Source: Plasmopara viticola (taxonomy: Eukaryota; Oomycota; Peronosporomycetes; Peronosporales; Peronosporaceae). From it: a stretch of 64,000 bases of DNA. How positions within the stretch are numbered: the first letter of the stretch is position 1; every line of letters begins with the position of its first letter. The position numbers and the translations under genes are program-made. Below the pieces are notes generated by a model that did not search any database, was not told the DNA's origin, and was given only the letters and a program-made list of their open reading frames with translations. This document shows positions 11,181-20,673 of this stretch, piece by piece. The stretch is from the NCBI GenBank assembly GCA_001695595.3, contig MBPM02000129.1, forward strand, positions 62,001 through 126,000. The letters run 5' to 3'.

Positions 11181-11549
11181 TGGTCGTGTGCAACAGACTA
11201 GAAATTACCGACGAAATCACTGATACTAGGATGACTCATGTGTATATATTCAGCTCTGTAATCTAGTCATGGAAATTCTCTTTCATCTTTTAAAAACCCA
11301 ATCTGAATGTTGGAGTTGTGCACCAGAAGCCACCATTGTCTCAAAGCTCCTTGTACCAAATTTTCAAACATTGGTCCCAATCACTAGATTTGTCTTTCAA
11401 TAATGTTCTTCATGCGCCCGTAAAAGGTGTTTTATCAATTCAAGCAGTACGCCGGTCGATGCCACCTTGCCATTCCGTCCACTGTATTAATCTTCCAACT
11501 TACTTCCTCCATATTCACCCCCTCTAAAACTCCCCACTGCCTTCCTTCA

Positions 11550-13306
11550 TCAACTACTATTGTAGCGAGAAACAAAGTCGCCAAAGCCATTGCCCATCCT
11601 CTCTGGCTGCAAAGTCCCGCTCCTGTCAATCCCACCCGTGATAATCTTCACTTCTACGCACAACAAACAGCCCTATCAACATTAATAATGGCAACAGAAT
11701 GGGGCACGACACGCAAAGAACGCGCTTGCCACTTGACAAACACCAATCCTTCTTACGTGGAAATCGATTGGTAATGGTGCCCATCCCGTCCGTCGCCACG
11801 AGGAGGACGACCAGCGTAATGCTCTCTTCCGTGCACCCGACGCCACACAAAGCCTACCCCAGTCTTAGAATCTGAAAAAAAAAAAACAACACACAAAGCC
11901 TCATTCTAATGCAATATCGTACCTCAATCGCCGTACACTCGGCATTGCCCGAGCTGCAGGAAGACGAAAAGAGGAGCACCTGGTGCTGCGTAATGTTGGC
12001 TGGCAAGTCCATGTGATCCAGTTGGTACACTGGCGGCCCGTGGGCCGTCGGGTCGGCCGAGAGGTGGATCAACCCTTGCGGAGCCCGTGGCTCCATTTGA
12101 TGAAACAAAAAGAGAAACGGCGAGCCGTCGGCGCCCAGCGCGACGCCACAGATTGGGAAGTGCAGTGGCAAGCCACGATTGGCTTGTGCACCTGCCGTCG
12201 TGACCTCGGCCAGCGTCTCTTCTAAGAGGATCCTACATGGTACACGCCCTCGTTAGGTACACGGTACACGCCCTCGGTAGGGGCTTGCAAGAAGCAGCCA
12301 CGCGTGCCACCACCGACTCACATGATTAATCGGCCTGCTACGCGACGGAATGTTGCGCCACTCGATCGATGGTCCCGCAACATTGTCAGCAAGAGCAACA
12401 CGGACGTCGAACGGACTTGGTGTACCATTGCATCGGCTCGCAATGGCGTGACGGAAGGTTCTGTACCATTGCTACGGGACCCATTATTTGGACCATTAGA
12501 AAAAACCTCGTTTCATTAGCCACGGGAGAAGAGGTGCTGTACCTTTCTTCCTCGGTCGAGTTTGCGTGGGCATGGCCGCGCGAAAGGATCTCCGAGCGAT
12601 TTTTATTAATGTGGCAAATGGCAGCGCGCGTCACGCCGAATTCGCGGGCCAAGGTTGCTTGTTTCTCGCCATTTTCAATGCGTTTGATGATAGTGTGCCG
12701 ATCGCTTTCGTGCAAGTAGCGTACCCGTTTTTTGGTCCGCTGTGCCATCTCCTTGCCACCCGCGCCTTCTTCCTTTCGACTCGTGTTTGCCGTTATTGGC
12801 CGTTTCAACGTCGAAACAGGAGTTGACCGATCTTGGAAAGAGTCGGATCGGGGACGAGGGTGCCATGCCACAAGATCCGCGTCGTAGTCCCTTCCTTTCC
12901 AACGAGACGACCGAGGTGTACCACTCTCGATGATGGGGAGGTCCGTGACGATCGGGTGCCTCGTACCTACCTCGCTACTGTACCGCTTCTCGTCATCTTC
13001 CGATCGGTGGTACTCGTACAATCGGTGAGCACAATGTCGCTCAATGAGAGTGGAAGGTCGCTCTTGACTCGCTCTAGCCACGTTATCGTAATGGGTAGAA
13101 GGTAGAGGATGCGGCTCCCAGCTGTAGCGATAGTGGTAGTCGAGGGATCGGGACCTGGGATGCGTCACAGCGTCTATTGTGTCGTCGAGATCCACGCAAG
13201 TCCTTGCGCTCCTGGGCTCCTGGGCTCGAAGCGCCGCGGCGGCGATCGCGAGACTCCGTACGACTGCGAGAGAACGGGCTGGGTGCGCATGCGGTGGTGA
13301 CGTCAT
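11550..13306 (-). CDS. HTH (Psq-type) plus UPRT-like fusion protein, four exons, one frame break
   Basis: Exons run 13306-12322, 12232-11923, 11853-11757 and 11653-11550, with introns of 89, 69 and 103 nt, all GT..AG and phase-consistent. Residues about 193-240 form a helix-turn-helix like Psq/CENP-B N-terminal domains (IIKRIENGEKQATLAREFGV, TRAAICHINKNR). The second half follows the uracil phosphoribosyltransferase order: LLLLTMLRDHRSSGATFRRV, LLEETLAEV, ICGVALGADGSPF, APQGLIHL, VLLFSSSCSSGNAECTAIE, ITLVVLLVATDGMGTI, VKIITGGID, GNGFGDFVSRY. The PRPP loop DP-x-LATG of true UPRTs is replaced by FSSSCSSGN, so catalysis is unlikely. The two halves are in different frames, and the switch maps to a run of six A at 12500-12505 where one extra base would give a continuous frame of 498 codons. 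DNA binding and any uracil sensing are inference. Confidence 0.8.
12233..12321 (-). other. Intron 1 of the HTH-UPRT-like gene, with an internal direct repeat
   Basis: This 89-nt intron (donor GTGAGTCGG, acceptor CCATGTAG) contains two near-copies of CGAGGGCGTGTACC. Joining ATC AT with G ATC CTC TTA restores a codon and leads straight into LLEETLAEV, the expected next UPRT-fold segment. Confidence 0.75.
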
Positions 13307-14147
13307 GGTGAAGGTTTCGAGCTGCGACTATCGATCAAGGGGACTGGTTGTCATACTGTACCATCGCAGTGACGTTATACTGGTAAACACGGTACCAGGT
13401 GGTACGAAAAAGTACCAAACGGGAACAGTACTCGTCCGAGGATTACAGCCTCAAAATGGATCTCGATAAACGTGCGACATGTTAAAAGGGTTGTATTAAT
13501 AGGTCGCGCATGGTTTAATTTTGCACCTGTGGTGTTGTAAAAAAAGGGTCAGAGGCCGTAAATTTCAAAGCCGACCGTTTTTCTTCTTGTCGTACAAATT
13601 TACTTTCGAGCCATTTTAGTCACAGGCGTTCGTCATAGGGGTTCATTACAATTGTCAGTACGACTAATAATGGTGCATGTCTAGGTGAGTGGACGACGCT
13701 TACTAACCTGCTGGTGATTAAATCTAAGCCAAGTGGCGAATGTACGACGATGCGAGAACACATTCCTCAGCGTAAACTTCGTGGTTCAGACACCCGTTGT
13801 ACGTACACCAAAGACAACATTCGTCATGATGGCCCAAATGCTTCCGTTGGAAGGGTTCAGAATGCGCGAAGCGTCACTTGACCGAACGATTCGATGATGT
13901 TCGTGCATGTATCGAATATCCAATATCCTCCGGTAGATAGTTGTCTTGTAAATTACTACGAAGTTATAGAGGGTTGAAAGTAATTTAAGCCATACACTAA
14001 ATGCCGCTCGTGCGTACAAAATAACAATAGAATTAAAACAAATAAAAAAACAATTCGCTTTCCTGTCCATATGAAAACAATCCGCGTGTACCACACCACT
14101 CCACCATCCTTTTGCCTACCGCCGTGTCCTCCAGCCACTACATCTCG
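13307..14147. promoter_or_regulatory. Divergent intergenic region between HTH-UPRT-like gene and WDR75
   Basis: These are 841 bases between two divergent start codons, presumably holding both promoters. The first 130 bases next to the HTH gene carry several short GGTACC/GTACC repeats (for example near 13361, 13390 and 13417). The remainder is AT-rich without an open frame I can support. No recognised oomycete initiator motif was pinned down. Confidence 0.4.
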
Positions 14148-16688
14148 ATGCCGGCCCCGGCCCCAGAGCTCGAGCTCTTGACGTCGCCGCCTCCGGCCGC
14201 GTCCACTTCCAGTCGCATCGGCTTGCACGCCCCGTCTCTCTTATACTCTGCGGACACTCGGTACCTTTTCCAGCGTCAAGCGCACGTCGTGCGCGTGCTC
14301 CACGCGCCAAGCGGACGCGTGCTCCACGACTGCGTCCGGGTCGCCTCCAAGAGCGCCGTGCGGGCCCTCGCCTTGCACCCACACAATGCACTGCACCTCT
14401 TGGCGGCGTACGACGATGGCAAAGTGCTCGTGTGGGACGTTGTGGCCCCCACGCCCGTCCTCGAGCTCGACGTCGCGGCCCCGATCCTCTGGATGGCGTC
14501 CAGCCACACGTGGCCGTCGCACTTGCTGCTCGTCCTCCAAGTCGACGCCACGACGTGGCAGCTGGTGGAGTGGAGTCTCCACACGAAGAAGCGAGGGCGC
14601 GTCTTGTTCCAGAACCCCAAGCATCCGTTCCAGACGGCCGCGCTGCAGAGCTACACGACGCCACGGGGCCACCACGTCCGCCCGGGCGACTACGTCGTGC
14701 TCGTGGCCAAGCAAACCCTCGTCACGCTGTGGCTCGACGACCGGCCCGGACCCCACGACTTGACCCATCGCGTCGTGACCATGCACAAGCAACGCCACGT
14801 CCGTCCCGTCGTGTGCGTGGCCGTGAGTCCCACGCAACCGGAATTCGCCATTGGCGACCAGCTCGGCCAGATCTTTCGCCACCATTCGTACACCATGGGC
14901 ACGCCCCTCGTGGCGCAAATGCACTGGCACGCACACGCCGTTCACTGCCTCCAGTACTCGAGCAATGGCCAGTTCCTCGTGTCTGGCGGCGAAGAATGCG
15001 TCTTGGTCTCGTGGCACTTGGAATCCGGTCGACGCGCCTACCTCCCCCGTCTACCGGCACCCGTCGAGACCATAGCGGCCCGGCCCACTGGCGCCGTGTA
15101 CGTCGTGCAGCTCGCTGCCAATGTCGTGTTCCAGTACAATGCCGTGACGCGCGAGCAAGAGTGGGAAGTGCGGGGACTGGCACGGGCCGGGACGTCCGCG
15201 GCCAGCTCCTTGCCCACCCGTCAATTGATCGTTGATCCCGTCTCCAAGTCGCTGGTGCTCAACGGACCATCCTGCGCGGGAGACCTTCAGTTTTACGAGC
15301 CCTTGACGGACCGGGTGCTCCACACGCTCGTCTTGTCCGAGCGGAACCAGGTCACGCGGACGAAGAACGAAGTGCTGCCGACGCTCCGGGCCTTGTTCAC
15401 GTGCTTTGGCCAACGCGGACACGACGTCGTGACGCTCCATGCCCCGACCATCGCCCACGACGGGACGGACCACGCGCTGCGGTTCTGGACCCGTCGAAGC
15501 GACGGCACGTTCTTTGTCAACACGGCCGTCGATGCCCCTCACGATCGGGCGCGGGTCACGTGCATGGCGTACGCGCCGTCCACGAGGGACGACACCGTCG
15601 TGAGTGGCGACGACCGCGGGGATTTCAAAGTCTGGGCCAAGACGACCGTGGACAACGAAAGCGGCGCGTGGCAGTGTCAAGCAGTCGTCCGGTTTCGAGA
15701 CGAACCCGTGACGGCCGTGGCGTTTGCGTGCGACGGCTCGTTGCTTGCCGTCGCGTACGGCACCAAAGTGACGCTGTGGGACGTGGCCACGCACGCGCTA
15801 CGCCACGTTTTGGCTTCGGCCGATGGCCACTCGATCACCCAGCTCGTGTTTCCCGGTCTCACGTCGCCGTACCTTGTGGTGGTGACGCGCGAACAGGTGC
15901 AAGTGTGGAATCTCCTCGCCCTGGCCTTGGCGTGGCGCTACCCGGTCCCGAACGGGACCGTCGTCGCGGACACAGGCCGGCACGAACGCATTCTCGTCTG
16001 CGTACCCGTTGATGGCGCGACGCCCAAGACTCTTGTCCTTGTCTTTGCTGCCCACTCGGCAATCCCGACGTGGGTTCGTGTCGTGCATCTGGATCACCAC
16101 GTGTGGACGGCAGGGTTCCATCCAACGACCGGCGACGTGATCCTCGTCGATACCGAGACGGGCATCTGGCGATTAACCGGCCCGCACGCCACGTCGCGCA
16201 AGACGCACTGCGCCGCCGTTAAAGCACAAGACACCACGCCGCGTCAGGAAGAGGAAGGGACCAAGTGCCGTGGCGTGTACACTGGCGCGACGGCGAAGAA
16301 GGCGAGCCCGACGGGGCACGGCCACGTACGTGTCGCCAAGGCGCCGTCGAGTCAGTTCTTTGACGCACCAGCCCACGTGTTGCCACCGATGACGGCCTTG
16401 TACCGGTCGTTCATGGACACGATGCTCTTGAAACCCCATCGCGGTGGCCAAGGCGAGGCCGTCGACACGCCAAAGGCGCTTCCTCGCCCCCAAACGACGC
16501 TCAAGCGACGGCAAAAGCACGACGACCAGGCCGTGGAACTGGCCGCGTGGGTGCAAAACGAAGAGGCCGCGCAACGGCAACGGCTCCAGGAGCAAGTGGC
16601 CAAGGAACTGGCGAATCCAGGCTTGCAACAACAGACGTACGCAAATTTACGCGAGACGTTTCGCAACACAAAAGCACGGCGCACGTAA
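14148..16688 (+). CDS. WDR75: WDR75 / UTP17 homologue (SSU processome WD40 protein)
   Basis: This single-exon gene encodes 846 residues, close to the size of animal WDR75. WDR75 (yeast Nan1/Utp17) is a nucleolar t-UTP subunit of the small-subunit processome that supports rDNA transcription and early 18S rRNA processing. Two WD40 propellers are visible. N-terminal repeats include KVLVWDV, HWHAHAVHCLQYSSNGQFLV and SGGEECVLVSWHLESG. The second block has SGDDRGDFKVW, AVAFACDGSLLAVAYGTKVT and TLWDVATH, matching the WDR75 pattern of FKIW...DGSLLAV. The C terminus holds LPPMTALYRSFMDTMLL and a charged helical tail. ATG 14148 is the first in-frame ATG. It ends 27 bases before the stop of the convergent DNAAF2 gene. 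Codon use is GC-rich like the rest of the island. Confidence 0.82.
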   Translation: MPAPAPELELLTSPPPAASTSSRIGLHAPSLLYSADTRYLFQRQAHVVRVLHAPSGRVLHDCVRVASKSAVRALALHPHNALHLLAAYDDGKVLVWDVVAPTPVLELDVAAPILWMASSHTWPSHLLLVLQVDATTWQLVEWSLHTKKRGRVLFQNPKHPFQTAALQSYTTPRGHHVRPGDYVVLVAKQTLVTLWLDDRPGPHDLTHRVVTMHKQRHVRPVVCVAVSPTQPEFAIGDQLGQIFRHHSYTMGTPLVAQMHWHAHAVHCLQYSSNGQFLVSGGEECVLVSWHLESGRRAYLPRLPAPVETIAARPTGAVYVVQLAANVVFQYNAVTREQEWEVRGLARAGTSAASSLPTRQLIVDPVSKSLVLNGPSCAGDLQFYEPLTDRVLHTLVLSERNQVTRTKNEVLPTLRALFTCFGQRGHDVVTLHAPTIAHDGTDHALRFWTRRSDGTFFVNTAVDAPHDRARVTCMAYAPSTRDDTVVSGDDRGDFKVWAKTTVDNESGAWQCQAVVRFRDEPVTAVAFACDGSLLAVAYGTKVTLWDVATHALRHVLASADGHSITQLVFPGLTSPYLVVVTREQVQVWNLLALALAWRYPVPNGTVVADTGRHERILVCVPVDGATPKTLVLVFAAHSAIPTWVRVVHLDHHVWTAGFHPTTGDVILVDTETGIWRLTGPHATSRKTHCAAVKAQDTTPRQEEEGTKCRGVYTGATAKKASPTGHGHVRVAKAPSSQFFDAPAHVLPPMTALYRSFMDTMLLKPHRGGQGEAVDTPKALPRPQTTLKRRQKHDDQAVELAAWVQNEEAAQRQRLQEQVAKELANPGLQQQTYANLRETFRNTKARRT

Positions 16689-16715
16689 AGAAGGGGGCTA
16701 GCTGCAAGGAGAGAG

Positions 16716-18476
16716 TTAATCTAATTCATACACGAGTTGATTTTGAAAGCGTGGTGCAGGTATCGCAATCGTGTGATGTGCGTCCAATGGCAAGCGCGGC
16801 TGCTGCTTGTAGAGCACGACGACCATGTTTTCCGTGGCCACGTCCACTTCCGTGCGCGACGGCTCGATCGCAACTGGCAGCTTGGCCACATTCAGTTCAT
16901 ACTCTTGCGCCGTCTTGGCCCAAAAGCAGAGCCTCACGGACGTCAGCGACGGGTACGTGACGTGCACGCTCGCGGCGTCAATGCCCACGACCTGAACCAC
17001 GTACGTGCACGCGGCCGACGTCTCGTGCGTCTCGAACGGCGGCACCACGCGACGGCTCGTCGACGGCACGCACGGCACCTCTGTCCTGTCCTCGTTCGTC
17101 ACCAAAGCCGCGCTTTCCTCGAGTGTCCGTTGCTGCCACGCAAGCACGTGCGGATCGTTGGCCACCATCAACGCGGTCTCGCGCAACATTAAAAACGCAT
17201 CGTCCCGTTTCTTTGGCTTGTCCACGTGCTCGACCGTCACTTCCTTCTCTTCCTCCATCTCTTCTTCCTCTTCTTCTTCTTCTTCGGTTGGTACCATTTC
17301 ACCCGGTGCCTCGACCATAACATTAGGGACTGGTTGCACGGGCAACGTCACGATGAGCTCGCGTTTCTTGCGATCAAACGTCGCTTGGCCTCTCGCTTCC
17401 AGCACGGGATACGTCAGTGGGACTTCCAGCACGTCGTAGTGCCCTTGGACGTCGGGGCCCGGGACGAGCCGGACCCGGCGTTCACTCACATCGAGATCGA
17501 GGCCTTTGGCACTCGAGAGCAAGGGCAACGAGACCGTGAGCACGAGTTCGCGCGGACGGACGGGCGCAGGAGGCCCCGAAGCCGGCACTTGGCGCTGCAG
17601 ATGCTGGTGCAATTCAAAGCGGCCACGGTACGTCACGTGGTACGCCATGGGTACTTTTTGGATCATGGGGGCTACAGTTGCTTTGTCCAGACCTGTAGGT
17701 TGGTCATGATTTAAGGGTACCGTTGCTTTGTCCAGACGAGGAGCTTGGTCGTTGCCTGCGCTTTTTGTCGTCACGCCCGAATTGCCTACAGGTTGCGTCA
17801 TTTCCTTTCTTAAACACATGGTCACGGGATCCCCTGATTTGTAATGGATTCCTTTCAAGACCACAAAGTTGCTCGAGAGTGTACCGTTTTGCTTGCGTCG
17901 CGCGGCTTGCAAGACGGGTTCCAGCCCACTTAATCCGGTCCGGATCACCATCTGGCGGTACGCTTGTTGGGATTGGGCCAGTTCCAACACTCGGGGATGG
18001 AAACAAATGTCAAAAGTTGCCACGTTCCTCCCGCCCTTGTCAACTTCCAGTCGTTCCGGGCCAAGAGAATACGGCAATTGCCACGACGTGCCGACGGGCC
18101 CGCTCGTCCCGGTAGCACTCGACGGCGGCCGGAGCTTGGCGCTACTGCAAACATTGAGAAAGAGCTTTTCCGTACCGTCCCACTTGGTCTTGACGACGAA
18201 CCCAGGCACGGGTTTGATCAATTGCTTGTCCAACGGCACCTTGGCGTCCCGTTCCAATTGGGCCAGATACTGTTCCGTCTCTTCCCGATGGCACGGGTCG
18301 GAAATCTCGTGCATGTACTCATTCAAGAGCGCCCGAAAATCCGGATCTTTCATCGCGGACAGCAACTTGGTCTGTTCCTCCCGCGTCATCGTGGGCTCGG
18401 CCCGCCGTGGGTCCGGGTCCATACCAGACTCGAAGGAAGGCTTTTTGGCTTTTTCACTTGGATTATTGTCTTCCAT
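16716..18476 (-). CDS. DNAAF2: DNAAF2 / kintoun (PIH1-domain dynein assembly factor)
   Basis: This predicts a 586-residue PIH1-domain protein. DNAAF2/PF13 is a cytoplasmic HSP90 co-factor that preassembles axonemal dynein arms. The PIH1 domain follows an acidic start: LLNEYMHEISDPCHREETEQ, KPVPGFVVKTKW, KLFLNVCSS, GTSWQLPYSLGPERLEVDKG, DICFHPRVL, and LKGIHYKSGDP. A CS/p23-like domain follows (FELHQHLQRQVP, ELVLTVSLPLLSSAKGLDLD, YPVLEARGQATFDRKKRELI), then a Glu-rich run encoded by a GAA/GAG repeat at about 17252-17288, and a C-terminal beta-rich segment. ATG 18474-18476 (MEDNNPSEK) is chosen because the upstream 30 codons (from ATG 18566) are low-quality and 5'-UTR-like. Retention implies motile zoospores. 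PIH1D-type paralogues are the main alternative. Confidence 0.82.
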   Translation of the reverse strand: MEDNNPSEKAKKPSFESGMDPDPRRAEPTMTREEQTKLLSAMKDPDFRALLNEYMHEISDPCHREETEQYLAQLERDAKVPLDKQLIKPVPGFVVKTKWDGTEKLFLNVCSSAKLRPPSSATGTSGPVGTSWQLPYSLGPERLEVDKGGRNVATFDICFHPRVLELAQSQQAYRQMVIRTGLSGLEPVLQAARRKQNGTLSSNFVVLKGIHYKSGDPVTMCLRKEMTQPVGNSGVTTKSAGNDQAPRLDKATVPLNHDQPTGLDKATVAPMIQKVPMAYHVTYRGRFELHQHLQRQVPASGPPAPVRPRELVLTVSLPLLSSAKGLDLDVSERRVRLVPGPDVQGHYDVLEVPLTYPVLEARGQATFDRKKRELIVTLPVQPVPNVMVEAPGEMVPTEEEEEEEEEMEEEKEVTVEHVDKPKKRDDAFLMLRETALMVANDPHVLAWQQRTLEESAALVTNEDRTEVPCVPSTSRRVVPPFETHETSAACTYVVQVVGIDAASVHVTYPSLTSVRLCFWAKTAQEYELNVAKLPVAIEPSRTEVDVATENMVVVLYKQQPRLPLDAHHTIAIPAPRFQNQLVYELD

Positions 18477-18587
18477 TTTGGATTTGCACGGATACTTGCA
18501 TAGATCGCGACTTGTGAGCGAGTGGTGTGGTCTACATGAAGTTGGCTTAAATTTAGATTTTAACATGGTTTGGCGCCAGATTTAGAC
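18477..18587. promoter_or_regulatory. Short bidirectional promoter region, DNAAF2 / coiled-coil gene
   Basis: Only 111 bases separate the start codons of the minus-strand DNAAF2 and the plus-strand coiled-coil gene. Their promoters must overlap, which makes co-expression likely. Confidence 0.5.
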
Positions 18588-19405
18588 ATGCTGGCAACGC
18601 ACGAGGAGCTCGGTACGTCCGTCGTCATTGCTTGCGCGAGGTCTCTCTTCTTATGATAGTATGGTGGAAAGAAGAACGGTTTGTACAGGCAATGAGTCTC
18701 GACGCAGACGATCGGCAGCGAACTCAAGCATCTCGCGATCAAAAAGCGGCTAGTGGCAAGAATCTCCCTTTTTCAATGGAAAATCCACCTCAACGACCGG
18801 CAACTGCGGATGTTTTTCGTCCCAGTGCGTCGTTGGAGCAGGAGAATCCAAGGCCATTTTCGGATTCCGTTGCGATTGAGTGCAAGAAGACCATGCGACG
18901 GGATCAAGTGAAAGGTGCGCTGGAACAAGCCGAACGCACGCGTCGCGTGACGAGGCTCCGTGCCCGGCGGCAAAAGGTCGAGCAATGGACGCAAAAGACG
19001 GCACGGTCGCCATTTCACGTGAATCTAGTCGCGGATAATGAACGACTGGATGAAGAACAGCGCGTGGCTCGGATCGAGTGTACGCGCCGCGCCCGAGACC
19101 TCGAGCGACGCGCGAAAGACGCCAAGAGTCACGTGATTCTCAAAGTTTTGTCGGAAACCTCGGATTTAGAGCTCTTGCGGCGGGAAAAACGGGCGATCAT
19201 TGACGAGGAGAAGCGTCTGAGAGCCTTGTTGGACCTTGAAAAGACGAATGCCCACCGGAAATTGGATCTACTAGCCGCGCGGCAGGCGGAGAGACAGCGA
19301 CGGCAAGCGATTGACGATTCTCGTCGCCGGCGACGGCAAGAGGAGCTGAGGGAACGAGAAGAGCGGTACAAGCAATTGTTGAGAGAGAAACTGGCGCTGG
19401 AGTAG
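18588..19405 (+). CDS. Coiled-coil protein, divergent partner of DNAAF2 (function unknown)
   Basis: The best model has two exons, 18588-18612 and 18660-19405, with a 47-nt GT..AG intron. It starts MLATHEELVWWKEERFVQAM and totals 256 residues. If the intron is wrong, an in-frame ATG at 18653 gives a slightly shorter N terminus. From about residue 85 the protein is almost entirely charged helix (AERTRRVTRLRARRQKVEQW, LLRREKRAIIDEEKRLRALL, RRRRRQEELREREERYKQLL), typical of coiled-coil cytoskeletal proteins. I do not recognise a named family. Sharing a 111-bp promoter with a dynein assembly factor suggests, but does not show, a flagellar role. Confidence 0.75.
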
Positions 19406-19455
19406 TAGATTCTTGCATTAAGTGGTAAATCTGAAAAATCCAGATAAAAGGCGGC

Positions 19456-19796
19456 TTATTCCTGGACAGAAGTTCGCTTGACGACGTAAATCTGGTCCGT
19501 ATCGAGCGTCACGACGAAATCGTACGTGGGAAAGGTAACTGTCCACGACACAATGTTAGTACGCGCAACATTGCGAGATGAGGAGATCTCGTACTCGTCA
19601 TTCGCTCCAGCTCTTCCTTCTGTTGCATGTCGAGCACGCTGCTTGAGTCCTGTAGCATGGAATAGATCGTCTCGGCTGCAATCTCCCCGGAGGTTCCACG
19701 TAACTCCCCCGTGGCCGATAACACTTGACCCTGATTATCTAGCACAAGCGTTCCCGTTTGCCCGCTCACACTTCTTAACGCGCCGGCATCCTGCAT
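19456..19796 (-). CDS. LAMTOR4: LAMTOR4-like Ragulator subunit, two exons
   Basis: Exons 19796-19595 and 19538-19456 flank a 56-nt intron (GTACGAG...GGACAG, with a good branch sequence ACTAAC), giving 94 residues. LAMTOR4 is a small roadblock-fold subunit of Ragulator, which anchors Rag GTPases and TORC1 at the lysosome. The match is positional: GTLVLDNQGQVLSATGEL corresponds to the LGYLVLSEGAVLASSGDL region, and after splicing MTITFPTYDFVVTLDTDQIY leads into VVKR, like LLVTVSGQRVFVVKR. An alternative start exists: ATG in AGTATGGTAAGA at about 19900 directly followed by a donor, spliced to the strong acceptor TTTTCTATGCAG just before GATGCC, which would give MDAGALRS instead of MQDAGALRS. Confidence 0.78.
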
Positions 19797-20057
19797 AGAA
19801 AATTAAAGACAAAGAAGGATATGAGATGCTTAAGAGCGTGAAGTCTTTGTCTATCTTGTAGCGGGGATAGAGCGGTAAGAAGAAAGCCTCCATCTTACCA
19901 TACTTTAGGACTTGCTTGTCGGATTATTTGAGATGTGGGTCACATGAAGCAAGCGTATACGCTGCCTGTATACAGGTTATACAGTAACTCCTTAATTTAT
20001 TAATAGATTAAAACTTAGCGAACAGAAGTGTAGGAGACTTTTTAAAACATAAAAAAG

Positions 20058-20630
20058 ATGAAAGGGTGCATCGTCGTTCCACAGGATGACACTTTCTCGA
20101 TACAACAGCATCAGACTTCCTACTCCTTATCCGTAGCGACTGCTCGTGGGGAGCATCTCGCGTCATCTCGAGTGACACGAGATCATTTGATGCGAGAGAT
20201 GGAGACGATCGCGGTGCAAGAAGCTGATTTGAACTCTGCGTTTGAAAGCTTGGATTGTACGAGACAAAAGTGCGAAGATCAGCGCGAGGCCATTGTCCAA
20301 CGCCTTCGAACTTGTGAAGATTTGGTATTGATGTTGGAAAGAAACGCAGCTGACGAAGCTTCAATTGAGAGATCATGGAGCAAAGAAGAGGGTAAGAGAT
20401 GGAAAGAGAAAAAGGAAATGGTTACAGTCATCCTGCCTGAGGTTCTTACTCGTTTAGAAGATACCATTGAGCGCAATGATACGAAAAGGCGGGATGTTTG
20501 GAAGAAGATGGAGCGACTGCGAGCGAGACGTCTTGCTTTACGGGAAGAGATTGCGACTCAAGAAGCCGCTATTGCCTCGGAGCTCATTGATACAACCAGT
20601 GGTAAAACCACCGATGAAACGTTGTTGTAA
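20058..20630 (+). CDS. Coiled-coil protein of unknown function
   Basis: This is an uninterrupted 190-residue frame with a hydrophilic, helix-forming composition (MREMETIAVQEADLNSAFES, TRLEDTIERNDTKRRDVWKK, RLRARRLALREEIATQEAAI). It lies in the gene island between LAMTOR4 (divergent) and RBM42 (convergent, 43 bases between stops). No named domain is recognised. Its spacing, length and amphipathic periodicity support a real gene. The helical style resembles the other island coiled-coil gene at 18588-19405. Confidence 0.7.
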   Translation: MKGCIVVPQDDTFSIQQHQTSYSLSVATARGEHLASSRVTRDHLMREMETIAVQEADLNSAFESLDCTRQKCEDQREAIVQRLRTCEDLVLMLERNAADEASIERSWSKEEGKRWKEKKEMVTVILPEVLTRLEDTIERNDTKRRDVWKKMERLRARRLALREEIATQEAAIASELIDTTSGKTTDETLL

Positions 20631-20673
20631 AGTTTACTGACAATTACGAGTACCACCTACGACTTTGGTCAAT

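Noticed and set aside
14116..16631. Many long open frames antisense to or overlapping WDR75
   Set aside because: They are by-products of GC-rich codon use, have no domain similarity and overlap the well-supported WD40 frame.
18477..18566. Extended N terminus of DNAAF2 from ATG 18566
   Set aside because: The 30 extra codons look like 5' UTR, and the internal MEDNNPSEK start begins the usual acidic leader. The upstream start cannot be excluded.
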